Below, piece after piece: positions 34,275 to 41,610 of a DNA stretch of 64,000 bases. Each line of letters opens with the position of its first letter. The stretch's first letter is position 1. The stretch spans positions 4,957,555-5,021,554 of the forward strand of contig NZ_CP024091.1 of NCBI RefSeq assembly GCF_002736205.1. Direction: 5' to 3'. A model generated the notes under the pieces. The model searched no databases, was not told the origin of the DNA, and was given only the letters and a program-made list of their open reading frames with translations. The position numbers and the translations under genes were made by a program. The DNA comes from Pedobacter ginsengisoli. Its GTDB lineage: Bacteria > Bacteroidota > Bacteroidia > Sphingobacteriales > Sphingobacteriaceae.

Positions 34275-35153
34275 TTAAAAATCAAACAAGTGTTTCTCGG
34301 CATGATAAGATGAGCGTACCAACGGACCGCTTTCTACATACCTCAATCCTTTTGCTAATCCTATTTCCTTGTATTTTGCAAACTGATCAGGATGAATCCA
34401 GTCTACCACAGGGTGATGGTTGCGTGTAGGCTGCAAGTACTGGCCAAGTGTTAATATATGAACCCCATTAGCTACCAGGTCATCCATTGCCTCCAAAACA
34501 TCATCTTCTGTTTCGCCTAAGCCAAGCATAATACCTGTTTTAGTTCTTAAGCCAAATTCTGAAATGCGTTTTAAACACTCTAAACTTCTGTCGTATTTTG
34601 CCTGGATACGTACTTGTTTGGTTAAACGTTTAACCGTTTCAACATTGTGTGACATCACTTCAGGTCTTTCTTCCAGCACTCGGTATAAGTTATCCCATAC
34701 ACCTCTGAAATCAGGAATAAGTGTTTCAAGAGTAGTTTCAGGGCTTTCTCTTCTGATGGCCTGTAATGTTTCTGCCCAGATAATTGAGCCACCATCCTTT
34801 AAATCATCTCTGTCTACCGAAGTAATAACACAATGCTTTACCTGCATTAGCTTAACAGAATTAGCTACCCTGTTTGGTTCATCCAAATCAACAGCTAAAG
34901 GCCTGCCTGTAGCTACTGCGCAGAAAGAGCATGAGCGTGTACAGATATTTCCCAGAATCATGAAGGTAGCTGTACCTGCTCCCCAGCATTCGCCCATATT
35001 AGGGCAATTGCCGCTTTCGCATATGGTATGAAGTTTATGAGTATCTACAAGACTGCGGACTTGTGCATATTCTTTACCAACAGGAAGCTTTACTCTAAGC
35101 CAATCTGGTTTACGTTGTACTGGGTTTTCTGAAACAACCGGAAGTGCGATCAT
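34275..35153 (-). CDS. lipA: Lipoyl synthase
   Basis: 292 residues. The radical-SAM cluster motif is CTRSCSFC. The LipA-specific auxiliary cluster is [13 protein letters not shown]. Other blocks are [44 protein letters not shown] and [16 protein letters not shown]. The C-terminus has the family R-S-S-Y element (VRSSYHAEK). LipA inserts two sulfurs into octanoyl groups on lipoate-dependent dehydrogenases. lipB is not adjacent. The upstream region (35154-35433) is rich in repeats that may be regulatory. Confidence 0.97.
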   Translation of the reverse strand: MIALPVVSENPVQRKPDWLRVKLPVGKEYAQVRSLVDTHKLHTICESGNCPNMGECWGAGTATFMILGNICTRSCSFCAVATGRPLAVDLDEPNRVANSVKLMQVKHCVITSVDRDDLKDGGSIIWAETLQAIRRESPETTLETLIPDFRGVWDNLYRVLEERPEVMSHNVETVKRLTKQVRIQAKYDRSLECLKRISEFGLRTKTGIMLGLGETEDDVLEAMDDLVANGVHILTLGQYLQPTRNHHPVVDWIHPDQFAKYKEIGLAKGLRYVESGPLVRSSYHAEKHLFDF

Positions 35154-35267
35154 GGCACAAAGTTAAGCAATAGGTTTGAATTGTTATAAAAATGAAATGT
35201 TTACCTGATGTAATGTTATTTTTTACCCCCTTGTAAGTTACTGATAATGAGTTATGTATTGGGGTTT

Positions 35268-35348
35268 ATACAATGTTTAAACAATGATCATACAATCGTT
35301 AAACAATGCTTACGCAATTAAATACTGTGTGAACATTGCTTAATGTTC
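35268..35348. repeat. Direct repeats and a palindrome upstream of lipA
   Basis: In the 280-base gap between lipA and ytxJ, two 19-base direct repeats (35268-35286 and 35290-35308, two mismatches, 22-base period) each end AAACAATG. They are followed by a palindrome GAACATT-GCTT-AATGTTC (35331-35348). The spacing of two helical turns suits a DNA-binding protein. No coding frame lies here. The rest of the gap shows only an imperfect hairpin (about 35376-35396). Confidence 0.5.
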
Positions 35349-35433
35349 TGGTAAACAGCGCATAACGATAGTTTAGGGCACGCGTTTAGCGCACCCTGAC
35401 AAAGGATTTCTTTTAACTTTTAAGGTAGATTTG

Positions 35434-35766
35434 CTAATTGTTGATCACTTCTGCAACTTCATCTGCAGAGATGTCGCTATGAGAAGCGTCCAGGATACAA
35501 TCGCCGTCTTTAATCAAAAGGATTTGAGGAGATTCATGGTGAACCTGAAAAATTTCAGCTATTTCTGCAGAGATGTCGCGATAGCTGATCAGATCCAGAA
35601 AATATAATGAAGTATCGGCTGGTAATACTTCCCAGTCTAATTCGAAACGTCTTTTAGCCATAGAGCTAACAGAACATCTGGTACTGTGTTTAAAGATTAA
35701 ACTGTAACCTTCTTTTTGTTTTATTTCGCTGATTTGAGTTAAATCAGTAATGTTTTTCCACTGCAT
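35434..35766 (-). CDS. ytxJ: Bacillithiol-system redox protein YtxJ (BrxC-like)
   Basis: 110 residues with a thioredoxin-like fold. The motif KHSTRCSVSSMAKRRFE is diagnostic of YtxJ, with a single cysteine in R-C-S-V-S replacing the thioredoxin C-x-x-C. The family is thought to remove bacillithiol from S-bacillithiolated proteins. Its presence with bshA elsewhere in the window supports a bacillithiol-using organism. There is no signal peptide, so it is cytoplasmic. It follows a tiny lipoprotein gene by 31 bases on the same strand. Confidence 0.9.
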   Translation of the reverse strand: MQWKNITDLTQISEIKQKEGYSLIFKHSTRCSVSSMAKRRFELDWEVLPADTSLYFLDLISYRDISAEIAEIFQVHHESPQILLIKDGDCILDASHSDISADEVAEVINN

Positions 35767-35797
35767 CTAATATCTTTCTAAAGTTTAGCCTTAGTTA

Positions 35798-35917
35798 TCA
35801 TCTTCTTCTTTTGCCTTCCGGATAGGAATTGTAGGCCGGGCAAATCCTGTTAGAACATGCTTCTAAAACAGATATGGCAAAAAATACGCCGAGTAATAAA
35901 ATAGCTACTTTCTTCAT
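35798..35917 (-). CDS. Tiny lipoprotein, 39 residues
   Basis: ATG at 35917 and TGA at 35798. The protein begins MKKVAILLLGVFFAISVLEA, a full lipoprotein signal ending in Cys21, and leaves a mature peptide of 19 residues containing C-S-N-R-I-C-P-A-Y and a basic end (GKRRR). The N-R-I-C-P-A-Y core resembles short uncharacterised Bacteroidota lipoproteins with a C-P-x-Y motif. It lies between ribH and ytxJ in the same direction. The intact signal sequence supports a real gene. Function unknown. Confidence 0.65.
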   Translation of the reverse strand: MKKVAILLLGVFFAISVLEACSNRICPAYNSYPEGKRRR

Positions 35918-35984
35918 CTGTGTAAGTCTTTAATTGATATATTCTTCTAATCTACATCTTTTAGAAGAAAGTATCAAAGTAATT

Positions 35985-36476
35985 TTAGACTGTTGCCTTA
36001 AGCTCAGCCATTTTTAAAGCGGTAATTGCCGCCTCATCACCTTTATTCCCGTGTTTACCTCCTGCTCTGTCTATTGCTTGCTGCTGGTTGTTGGTAGTTA
36101 ACACACCAAATATTACAGGTTTACTGTGTTTAACACTTACCTGGGTAATGCCATTTGCAACCGCATCGCAAATGAAATCAAAGTGTTTGGTGTCGCCTTG
36201 AATTACACAACCAAGGCAGATAACTGCATCAAGATCCTGATGTTTTTGTAAAAGCAGATCAGCTGCGGATGTTAACTCAAAGCTACCCGGAACTGCAATA
36301 GAAAGGATATTCTCTTGAGCAACACCATATTTGGTTAATGTTTCAAGAGCGCCATTGTATAGGCTTCCGGTAATTTCGGCATTCCATTCTGCTACTGCAA
36401 TTGCTATTTTATAAGCACTTCCGTTTGGTACTGTTGTATGAGAAAAATCAGAGAGGTTCTTTAATTGTGTTGCCAT
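35985..36476 (-). CDS. ribH: 6,7-dimethyl-8-ribityllumazine synthase
   Basis: 163 residues, usual length. Motifs: AVAEWNAEITGSLYNGA (substrate binding), VPGSFELTSAADLL, ICLGCVIQGDTKHFDFICDAVANG (with the proton-donor His in K-H-F-D), PVIFGVLTTNNQQQAIDRAGG and GNKGDEAAITALKM. It catalyses the penultimate step of riboflavin synthesis and normally forms icosahedral or pentameric assemblies. No other rib gene is in the window. An exact -7 element lies four bases before the ATG, so there is no leader and no FMN riboswitch. Confidence 0.97.
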   Translation of the reverse strand: MATQLKNLSDFSHTTVPNGSAYKIAIAVAEWNAEITGSLYNGALETLTKYGVAQENILSIAVPGSFELTSAADLLLQKHQDLDAVICLGCVIQGDTKHFDFICDAVANGITQVSVKHSKPVIFGVLTTNNQQQAIDRAGGKHGNKGDEAAITALKMAELKATV

Positions 36477-36480
36477 GGGG

Positions 36481-36488
36481 CAAAGCTA
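36481..36488 (-). promoter_or_regulatory. -7 element of ribH
   Basis: On the minus strand this is TAGCTTTG, separated from the ribH ATG by CCCC only. A leaderless transcript is predicted. No -33 TTTG was found. Confidence 0.55.
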
Positions 36489-36540
36489 TGGAAAAATCGT
36501 AAAAGTTTTTTAATTGAAAAGTAAGGAAGTGTTTAAACAA

Positions 36541-36570
36541 AAAAGGCAAGTACATATGCACTTGCCTTTT
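36541..36570 (-). terminator. Terminator downstream of the TPR gene
   Basis: The stem AAAAGGCAAGT (36541-36551) pairs with ACTTGCCTTTT (36560-36570) around an eight-base loop. On the minus strand a T-rich run follows. Confidence 0.82.
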
Positions 36571-36591
36571 CTACTATAATGTTGTAATAAC

Positions 36592-37260
36592 TTATTTTAC
36601 TTGTGCTTCGGCACGAGCAATGTATTCGTCTATCATTTGAGCTTCCTGACTTTGAGGATACTGAGTTTTGATTTTATTATAAGCATCAGCAGCATCTTTG
36701 TAGTCTTTCTGAGACTCGTAAACTAAACCTAGTTTTTTAAGAAACAATGGAGATGTGAATTTGTTGCTTGCTTTATCAGCGGCTTTTTTATAATATGTAA
36801 TAGCTTGTTTGTAATCTTTCAACTCACTGTAAGCATCACCTAATAAACCTAAAGCCAAAGGATCTGCAACCGGGCTTCCAGTATCAGAGTATTTTCCTAA
36901 CGACTCGATTGCTTTTTTGTACTCACCTTTACGCAAGTAGATCCCACCTAAATAAAGATTGGCAAGGTTAGCTGATTTAGTGTTTGCATATTCATCAGCA
37001 ATTTTTTCAAATCCAGGATAACCACCTTCACCGTTTATCGCTTTATTAGCCAATGAGTCTACACCAAGAAATTGCTCTGCTTTATACATTTTAGCAGAAG
37101 CCTCTTCAGCTCTGTTTTTTAAATAAACATTCTGATACCAGATGTAAATTCCAATTAGCACAATAATAGCACCTGCAATGAACAAAAGGCTTTTTGAGTT
37201 TTCTTGTAAAAAAGAACCCTTTCTTACCTGTTGATTTATTTCTTTTTCTGTTGTGGACAT
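36592..37260 (-). CDS. Membrane-anchored tetratricopeptide-repeat protein (YfgM-like)
   Basis: 222 residues from ATG 37260; a nine-residue upstream extension is possible but unsupported. A charged cytoplasmic N-terminus (about 1-27) precedes one membrane segment (about 25-45, SLLFIAGAIIVLIGIYIWY). The remainder is a periplasmic helical domain with TPR units: ANLYLGGIYLRKGEYKKAIESL, GLLGDAYSELKDYKQAITYYKKA and KLGLVYESQKDYKDAADAYNKI. The layout matches YfgM, which assists chaperones at the Sec translocon. In Bacteroidota the exact role is not established. It diverges from recF across about 240 bases. Confidence 0.88.
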   Translation of the reverse strand: MSTTEKEINQQVRKGSFLQENSKSLLFIAGAIIVLIGIYIWYQNVYLKNRAEEASAKMYKAEQFLGVDSLANKAINGEGGYPGFEKIADEYANTKSANLANLYLGGIYLRKGEYKKAIESLGKYSDTGSPVADPLALGLLGDAYSELKDYKQAITYYKKAADKASNKFTSPLFLKKLGLVYESQKDYKDAADAYNKIKTQYPQSQEAQMIDEYIARAEAQVK

Positions 37261-37478
37261 TTTATTTAAAAAAATTAAGGACTGCAAAAATACATTTTTA
37301 CATTAAAGTATCAACCCCTTTTTTTAGTATTTAAATAAAGTTTAATGAACTGAGCGTTAATTAGAACCGACCAATGGTTTAATATTTTGCCAATGCTTGT
37401 TAAACTGTAGCCAAAATAGGGAAAGTTTGGTGGTAAATAAATAGGTGTATACCGGCCTGATTTAACAAAGCTAAACGG

Positions 37479-37486
37479 TAACTTTG
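37479..37486 (+). promoter_or_regulatory. -7 element of recF
   Basis: TAACTTTG is an exact TAnnTTTG, 12 bases before the recF ATG at 37499. Confidence 0.5.
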
Positions 37487-37498
37487 GCTTCAGATAAT

Positions 37499-38602
37499 AT
37501 GTGGTTAAAAAATATTACACTCCTCAATTTTAAGAACTACGCAGATGCTAGTATTAGTTTTTCAAAAACGGTAAATGCGTTTGTGGGAAACAATGGTGCC
37601 GGTAAAACTAATTTGCTGGATGCAATACACTATTTATGTTTGTGTAAGGGGTATTTTAATCCGATAGATAGTCAGCAGATTAAAACTGCCGAGGATCTTT
37701 TTTTAATACAAGGTGATTTTGATCGTAAGGAAAAAAATGAAAAAATAACCTGCGGGGTTAAAAGAAACCAGAAGAAACAGTTTAAAAGAAACAAGAAAGA
37801 GTATGATAAGTTAGCTGATCATATTGGGCTGTTTCCATTGGTGATGATTTCTCCTTATGATACCAATATTATTATTGATGGGAGCGAGGAGCGCAGGCGT
37901 TTTATGGATAATGTGATTTCGCAAACAGACACTCATTATCTGGATGAACTTATTCTTTATAACCGTCACCTGCTAAACCGTAACGCTTTATTTAAGCAGA
38001 TAGCCATAACGAGAAGCTATGACCCTACGTTGCTTGAAATTTATAACGAACAGCTGGTTCAGTCGGGCGAAAAGATTTTTGCTAAGCGGAAACAATTTAT
38101 GTTGGATTTTATCCCTCTGTTTGATAAGTATTATCAGTTTTTGACTGATGACAATGAGCAAGTAAGTTTACAATACCAGAGTCAGCTAAGCGATACTCCT
38201 TTTGAACAGCTACTTACCCAGTCTATAGAAAAGGACAAGATTTTAGAAAGAACAACTACAGGAATTCATAAAGACGATCTGATATTTACCATTACAGAAA
38301 TGCCTTTAAAGAAGTTCGGCTCACAAGGACAGCAAAAATCGTTTTTAATTGCATTAAAATTGGCGCAATATGCTTATCTTCAGAAGTATAAAGGATTTAA
38401 GCCCTTGCTGCTGTTAGACGATATTTTTGATAAACTTGATGATAACAGAATGCATAAACTGATGGAGATGGTGTCTCATCATGACTTTGGACAGATTTTT
38501 ATAACGGATACAGGAAGAGAAAGAGTTTTGGCATTGTTTAATAAAATAAATGTGCCGGTAACATTATTTGAAGTAAATAACGGATCAGTAAATCATGCGT
38601 AA
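37499..38602 (+). CDS. recF: DNA replication/repair protein RecF
   Basis: 367 residues from ATG 37499; a TTG start five codons earlier overlaps the promoter and is unlikely. Walker A is GNNGAGKTNLLDAI (about 31-44). Other RecF motifs are SPYDTNIIIDGSEERRRFMD, GSQGQQKSFLIALKLAQ (signature) and LLLLDDIFDKLDDNRMHKLM (Walker B). It loads RecA at gapped DNA together with RecO and RecR. dciA follows with an 8-bp overlap. dnaA and dnaN, common neighbours elsewhere, are absent. Confidence 0.96.
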   Translation: MWLKNITLLNFKNYADASISFSKTVNAFVGNNGAGKTNLLDAIHYLCLCKGYFNPIDSQQIKTAEDLFLIQGDFDRKEKNEKITCGVKRNQKKQFKRNKKEYDKLADHIGLFPLVMISPYDTNIIIDGSEERRRFMDNVISQTDTHYLDELILYNRHLLNRNALFKQIAITRSYDPTLLEIYNEQLVQSGEKIFAKRKQFMLDFIPLFDKYYQFLTDDNEQVSLQYQSQLSDTPFEQLLTQSIEKDKILERTTTGIHKDDLIFTITEMPLKKFGSQGQQKSFLIALKLAQYAYLQKYKGFKPLLLLDDIFDKLDDNRMHKLMEMVSHHDFGQIFITDTGRERVLALFNKINVPVTLFEVNNGSVNHA

Positions 38603-38885
38603 ACCTAATGATATAACCTTAAAGGAAGGTATTGGTAAATTACTGAATGTATACAGGCTAAAAGGGCGGTTTGATGAAACGTCTGTTGTTGCTTTTTGGC
38701 CCGAATTAATGGGTAAGGCTGTTGCAAACAGGACTACTCAAATCTACATTGCGCACAAGAAATTGTTTGTAAGGCTTGAATCGTCGGTAGTTAAAAATGA
38801 ATTGCTGATGGTTAGAGCCGGCATTATTCAAAAGATAAATGAACATGCCGGCACTGAAGTGATTACAGATATTGTGTTCCTGTAG
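38595..38885 (+). CDS. DciA-family protein (DUF721)
   Basis: 96 residues. The DUF721 pattern is present: LKEGIGKLLNVYRLKGRFDE, VVAFWPELMGKAVANRTTQIYI, LFVRLESSVVKNELLMVRAGII and a final V-I-T-D-I-V-F-L. DciA is the ancestral loader or regulator of the replicative helicase DnaB in bacteria lacking DnaC/DnaI. The start overlaps the recF stop region (ATG at 38595, recF ends 38602), so the two are translationally coupled, joining a repair factor and a helicase-loading factor in one unit. Confidence 0.9.
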   Translation: MRKPNDITLKEGIGKLLNVYRLKGRFDETSVVAFWPELMGKAVANRTTQIYIAHKKLFVRLESSVVKNELLMVRAGIIQKINEHAGTEVITDIVFL

Positions 38886-38899
38886 TGATTTTTACTTAT

Positions 38900-39067
38900 T
38901 TAAAATATCTTGCTGATCAACCAAATAATTAGCGCCAGTACCAGTACTACAACGATTACTCCGGTCCAAACTCCTGCTTTAAAAATTCCTTGAATTAAGT
39001 CGCAACTGGCTAATGTGGTTGATAGAAATGCAATAATTGCAAGCGGGAAAAATCTTTTGGTTATCAT
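38900..39067 (-). CDS. Small lipoprotein with one membrane segment, 55 residues
   Basis: ATG 39067, TAA 38900. The N-terminal signal MITKRFFPLAIIAFLSTTLA ends S-C (lipobox L-A-S-C, Cys22). After D-L-I-Q-G-I-F-K-A-G-V-W comes a strongly hydrophobic helix (VIVVVLVLALIIWLI) and a basic end. This matches the layout of abundant tiny Bacteroidota membrane proteins of unknown function with the S-C-x-L-I-x-G-I-F-K-A-G core. It is convergent with dciA (14-base gap). Confidence 0.7.
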   Translation of the reverse strand: MITKRFFPLAIIAFLSTTLASCDLIQGIFKAGVWTGVIVVVLVLALIIWLISKIF

Positions 39068-39120
39068 AAGCTTTGTGTTTTAATGTACCTAACAAAATCT
39101 TACGACAAATAGTTTTAGAT

Positions 39121-39861
39121 TTACTGTCCGTTTACTTTAAGTAGTTCAATTTCAAATATTAGTGTGCTGTAAGGAGGGATGTCCTGACCAGCGCCACGCT
39201 CGCCATAGGCAAGGTTGTATGGTATAAAGAATTTATACTTTGAACCTGCAGGCATTAGTTGTACTCCTTCTGTCCATCCAGGAATAACATTGCTAAGCGG
39301 GAACGATATAGGTTCATTTCTATCATACGAGCTATCAAACTGTTTGCCGTTTAGCAGCGTTCCTTTATAATGTACAAGTACTGAATCGGTAGCTTTGGGC
39401 ATAGCGCCTGTGCCTTTTGTAATTACCTGATATTGCAAACCGCTTGCAGTAACCTGAACTCCGGGTTGTTTTTTGTTGTTTTCCAGGAATGCAGTCCCTT
39501 CTGCAATAGCCGGCCCGAACTTCTTTTTGCTAAGGGTTACGAATAGATTATTGATGGCTGATTGTGATGCTTGTGTTGTTAAGGCAAAAGGCTTTTCGTT
39601 AAAAGCATCTTTCATGCCTTGCATCATTAAGTCGTAATTGATAGCATTTAAACCATCTTTTTTCATGTTGCTGGCCATTGTTATTCCGAACGAATAACTT
39701 GCCGAGTCTAACGTAGATTTAAATACAGGCTTGGCGATTGGTTTTTGTACGCTTTTAGTAGCGGTTGTTTTTTTAGGGGTAGTGGTAGGCTTTTTACTTG
39801 TCTGTGCAATTGCTGCAACTGAGCATAGTGGTAATAAAAGTGCGATAGCGATCTTCTTCAT
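39121..39861 (-). CDS. Periplasmic FKBP-type peptidylprolyl isomerase (FkpA/Mip-like)
   Basis: 246 residues with a signal peptide (1-19, ending A-I-A-Q) and a Thr/Lys/Pro-rich linker. An N-terminal dimerisation domain (about 48-130, DSASYSFGITMASNMKKDGL, FLENNKKQPG) precedes the FKBP domain (about 135-246): VLVHYKGTLLNGKQFDSSYDR, VIPGWTEGVQLMPAGSKYKFFIP, LAYGERGAGQDIPPYSTLIFEIEL. Active-site aromatic residues are retained. It speeds prolyl isomerisation and chaperones periplasmic proteins. An exact -7 element (39887-39894) lies 25 bases upstream. Confidence 0.94.
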   Translation of the reverse strand: MKKIAIALLLPLCSVAAIAQTSKKPTTTPKKTTATKSVQKPIAKPVFKSTLDSASYSFGITMASNMKKDGLNAINYDLMMQGMKDAFNEKPFALTTQASQSAINNLFVTLSKKKFGPAIAEGTAFLENNKKQPGVQVTASGLQYQVITKGTGAMPKATDSVLVHYKGTLLNGKQFDSSYDRNEPISFPLSNVIPGWTEGVQLMPAGSKYKFFIPYNLAYGERGAGQDIPPYSTLIFEIELLKVNGQ

Positions 39862-39886
39862 TTTAATAAATTTGTTCCGAAAGGTA

Positions 39887-39894
39887 CAAACTTA
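39887..39894 (-). promoter_or_regulatory. -7 element of the FKBP gene at 39121
   Basis: On the minus strand this reads TAAGTTTG, 25 bases before the ATG at 39861. Confidence 0.45.
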
Positions 39895-39900
39895 TGATAA

Positions 39901-39940
39901 TTACCCTGCATGTTATTAAAATTTTGAGCATGCAGGGTAA
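39901..39940. terminator. Inverted repeat between ndk and the FKBP gene
   Basis: TTACCCTGCATG (39901-39912) pairs perfectly with CATGCAGGGTAA (39929-39940) around a 16-base AT-rich loop. It lies downstream of ndk and immediately upstream of the FKBP -7 element. It lacks a strong T-run, so it may be a weak ndk terminator or an operator for the FKBP gene. Confidence 0.5.
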
Positions 39941-39953
39941 TTAGGAGTTTTTT

Positions 39954-40373
39954 CTAGAAACGCTCAGCAGCGGTAAAGAAGAAATCGCCTTCAATAGCAG
40001 CGTTTTCGTTTGAGTCTGAACCGTGAACAGCATTTGCATCGATAGATTTTGCATACTTTCTGCGGATAGTACCTTCAGCTGCTTCTGCAGGGTTGGTAGC
40101 ACCAATAAGAGTCCTGAAATCTTCAATTGCATTATCTTTTTCTAAAATAGCAGCAATGATAGGTCCTGAAGACATAAAGCTTACTAAATCAGCGTAAAAA
40201 GGACGTTCTTTATGTACTTCGTAAAATTTACCAGCAGTTTCAGGCGTTAATTGAGTGTATTTTAATGCGATGATTTTAAAGCCAGCTGCAGTTATATCAT
40301 TAATAATTGCACCAATATGCCCATTTGCAACAGCATCAGGCTTAATCATGGTAAAAGTTCTGTTCGTTGTCAT
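39954..40373 (-). CDS. ndk: Nucleoside diphosphate kinase
   Basis: 139 residues, standard length. Motifs: [54 protein letters not shown] and the active-site histidine in [12 protein letters not shown]. It equalises NTP and dNTP pools by phosphate transfer through a phospho-histidine. An exact -7 element (TAATTTTG on the minus strand, 40391-40398) stands 17 bases upstream. It diverges from the DHH phosphoesterase gene. Confidence 0.98.
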   Translation of the reverse strand: MTTNRTFTMIKPDAVANGHIGAIINDITAAGFKIIALKYTQLTPETAGKFYEVHKERPFYADLVSFMSSGPIIAAILEKDNAIEDFRTLIGATNPAEAAEGTIRRKYAKSIDANAVHGSDSNENAAIEGDFFFTAAERF

Positions 40374-40390
40374 TTATTTCAAATTTTTTG

Positions 40391-40398
40391 CAAAATTA
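40391..40398 (-). promoter_or_regulatory. -7 element of ndk
   Basis: TAATTTTG on the minus strand, with TTTA 19 bases further upstream as a possible weak -33 element. The ATG is 17 bases downstream. Confidence 0.5.
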
Positions 40399-40547
40399 CA
40401 TTTAATACTGTTAATATTAAAGTTTGAAATTTATATATAATTGCCGCTGTGTAAAAGAAATTAAGTCGCTCGGGACTCTGTTTTCAAAATTAATTGGATT
40501 ATAGAGGAAATATAATAGGTTCAATTAATCATTAAATATTAATTCGT

Positions 40548-40555
40548 TAGCTTTG
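40548..40555 (+). promoter_or_regulatory. -7 element of the DHH phosphoesterase gene
   Basis: TAGCTTTG is an exact TAnnTTTG, 12 bases before ATG 40568. Confidence 0.5.
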
Positions 40556-40567
40556 CGACCGAAAATT

Positions 40568-41578
40568 ATGTTATCTATTTCAGAAATAAAATCATTGCTG
40601 GCTACGCCGCAAAAAATAGTGATCACTACTCATCATAAACCTGATGGGGATGCAATGGGCTCTTCTTTGGGCTTATATGCTTATTTGATTCAATTGGGGC
40701 ATCATGTTAAGGTGATAACACCAACAGATTATCCGTATTTTTTGCATTGGCTGCCTAATAATTCTGATGTAATTATTTATACAGAACAACCTGAGCAATC
40801 GGCTGCATTGGTTGCCGAGGCTGCAATGATCTTTTGTCTTGACTTTAATAGCCTTGTTAGAATTAACGAACTTGGCGAGTTGGTAAGGGCATCTGGAGCT
40901 TATAAATTAATGATCGACCATCATCTGGAGCCTGAAGATTTTGATGATTATCGCCACTGGAGTATTAATGCCTGTGCTGCGGCTCAGTTAGTTTATGATT
41001 TTATTGTAAATGAACTTGGCGATGGAGCAAAAATGAATAAAGATATTGCTGCCTGTCTTTATACAGGTATAATGACTGATTCGGGTAATTTCAGGTTTCC
41101 ATCAGCTACTTCAGAAGTATACCGCATTGCGGCCGATCTGATTGATCTTGGTGCAGAGCACTGGAGGATTCATCAGTTGGTATATGATAATGCTACTGAA
41201 AACAGGTTGAGATTTTTAGGACATTGCATAAGTAACAAGTTAGAGATACTAAGGGAGTTTAATACGGCAATTATTTCTGTTACTAAAGAAGAATTAAAGC
41301 AGTATAATATAGTTACAGGTGATACGGAGGGGATAGTAAATTATGCTTTATCTGTAAATGGAATAAGGCTTGCTGCATTTATTATTGAAAGAACTGATAA
41401 AGTTAAATTATCTTTGCGCTCTACCGGCGATTTCCCTGCTAATGAGATTTGTAAGAAATACTTTAATGGAGGAGGGCACAGGAATGCGGCAGGAGGATTT
41501 TCGGATAAGAATTTAGAGGATACGATTGAGCAATTTAAATCGGTATTGATAGAATATAAAACACAATTATTACAATAA
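40568..41578 (+). CDS. DHH/DHHA1 phosphoesterase (NrnA-like oligoribonuclease/pAp phosphatase)
   Basis: 336 residues from ATG 40568; a TTG-initiated extension overlaps the promoter element. DHH domain: THHKPDGDAMGSSLGL, CLDFNSLVRI, LMIDHHLEP (the DHH motif) and TGIMTDSGNFRFPSAT. The DHHA1 domain ends with the GGGHRNAAGGF substrate-binding motif. NrnA-type enzymes degrade short RNA and 3'-phosphoadenosine-5'-phosphate; some relatives cleave cyclic dinucleotides or pGpG. The FKBP lipoprotein gene follows by 32 bases in the same direction. Confidence 0.93.
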   Translation: MLSISEIKSLLATPQKIVITTHHKPDGDAMGSSLGLYAYLIQLGHHVKVITPTDYPYFLHWLPNNSDVIIYTEQPEQSAALVAEAAMIFCLDFNSLVRINELGELVRASGAYKLMIDHHLEPEDFDDYRHWSINACAAAQLVYDFIVNELGDGAKMNKDIAACLYTGIMTDSGNFRFPSATSEVYRIAADLIDLGAEHWRIHQLVYDNATENRLRFLGHCISNKLEILREFNTAIISVTKEELKQYNIVTGDTEGIVNYALSVNGIRLAAFIIERTDKVKLSLRSTGDFPANEICKKYFNGGGHRNAAGGFSDKNLEDTIEQFKSVLIEYKTQLLQ

Positions 41579-41610
41579 ATAAAAAACCAAAATAATTTAT
41601 AAACAACCAC

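Noticed and set aside
35376-35396. Imperfect hairpin downstream of ytxJ as a terminator
   Set aside because: The stem has two central mismatches and no T-run follows on the minus strand.
36477-36540. FMN riboswitch upstream of ribH
   Set aside because: The predicted promoter lies four bases before the ATG, leaving no leader that could hold the RNA.
37484-38885. recF region as a chromosome origin
   Set aside because: No dnaA, dnaN or clustered DnaA boxes were seen near recF, and recF is often unlinked from the origin in this phylum.
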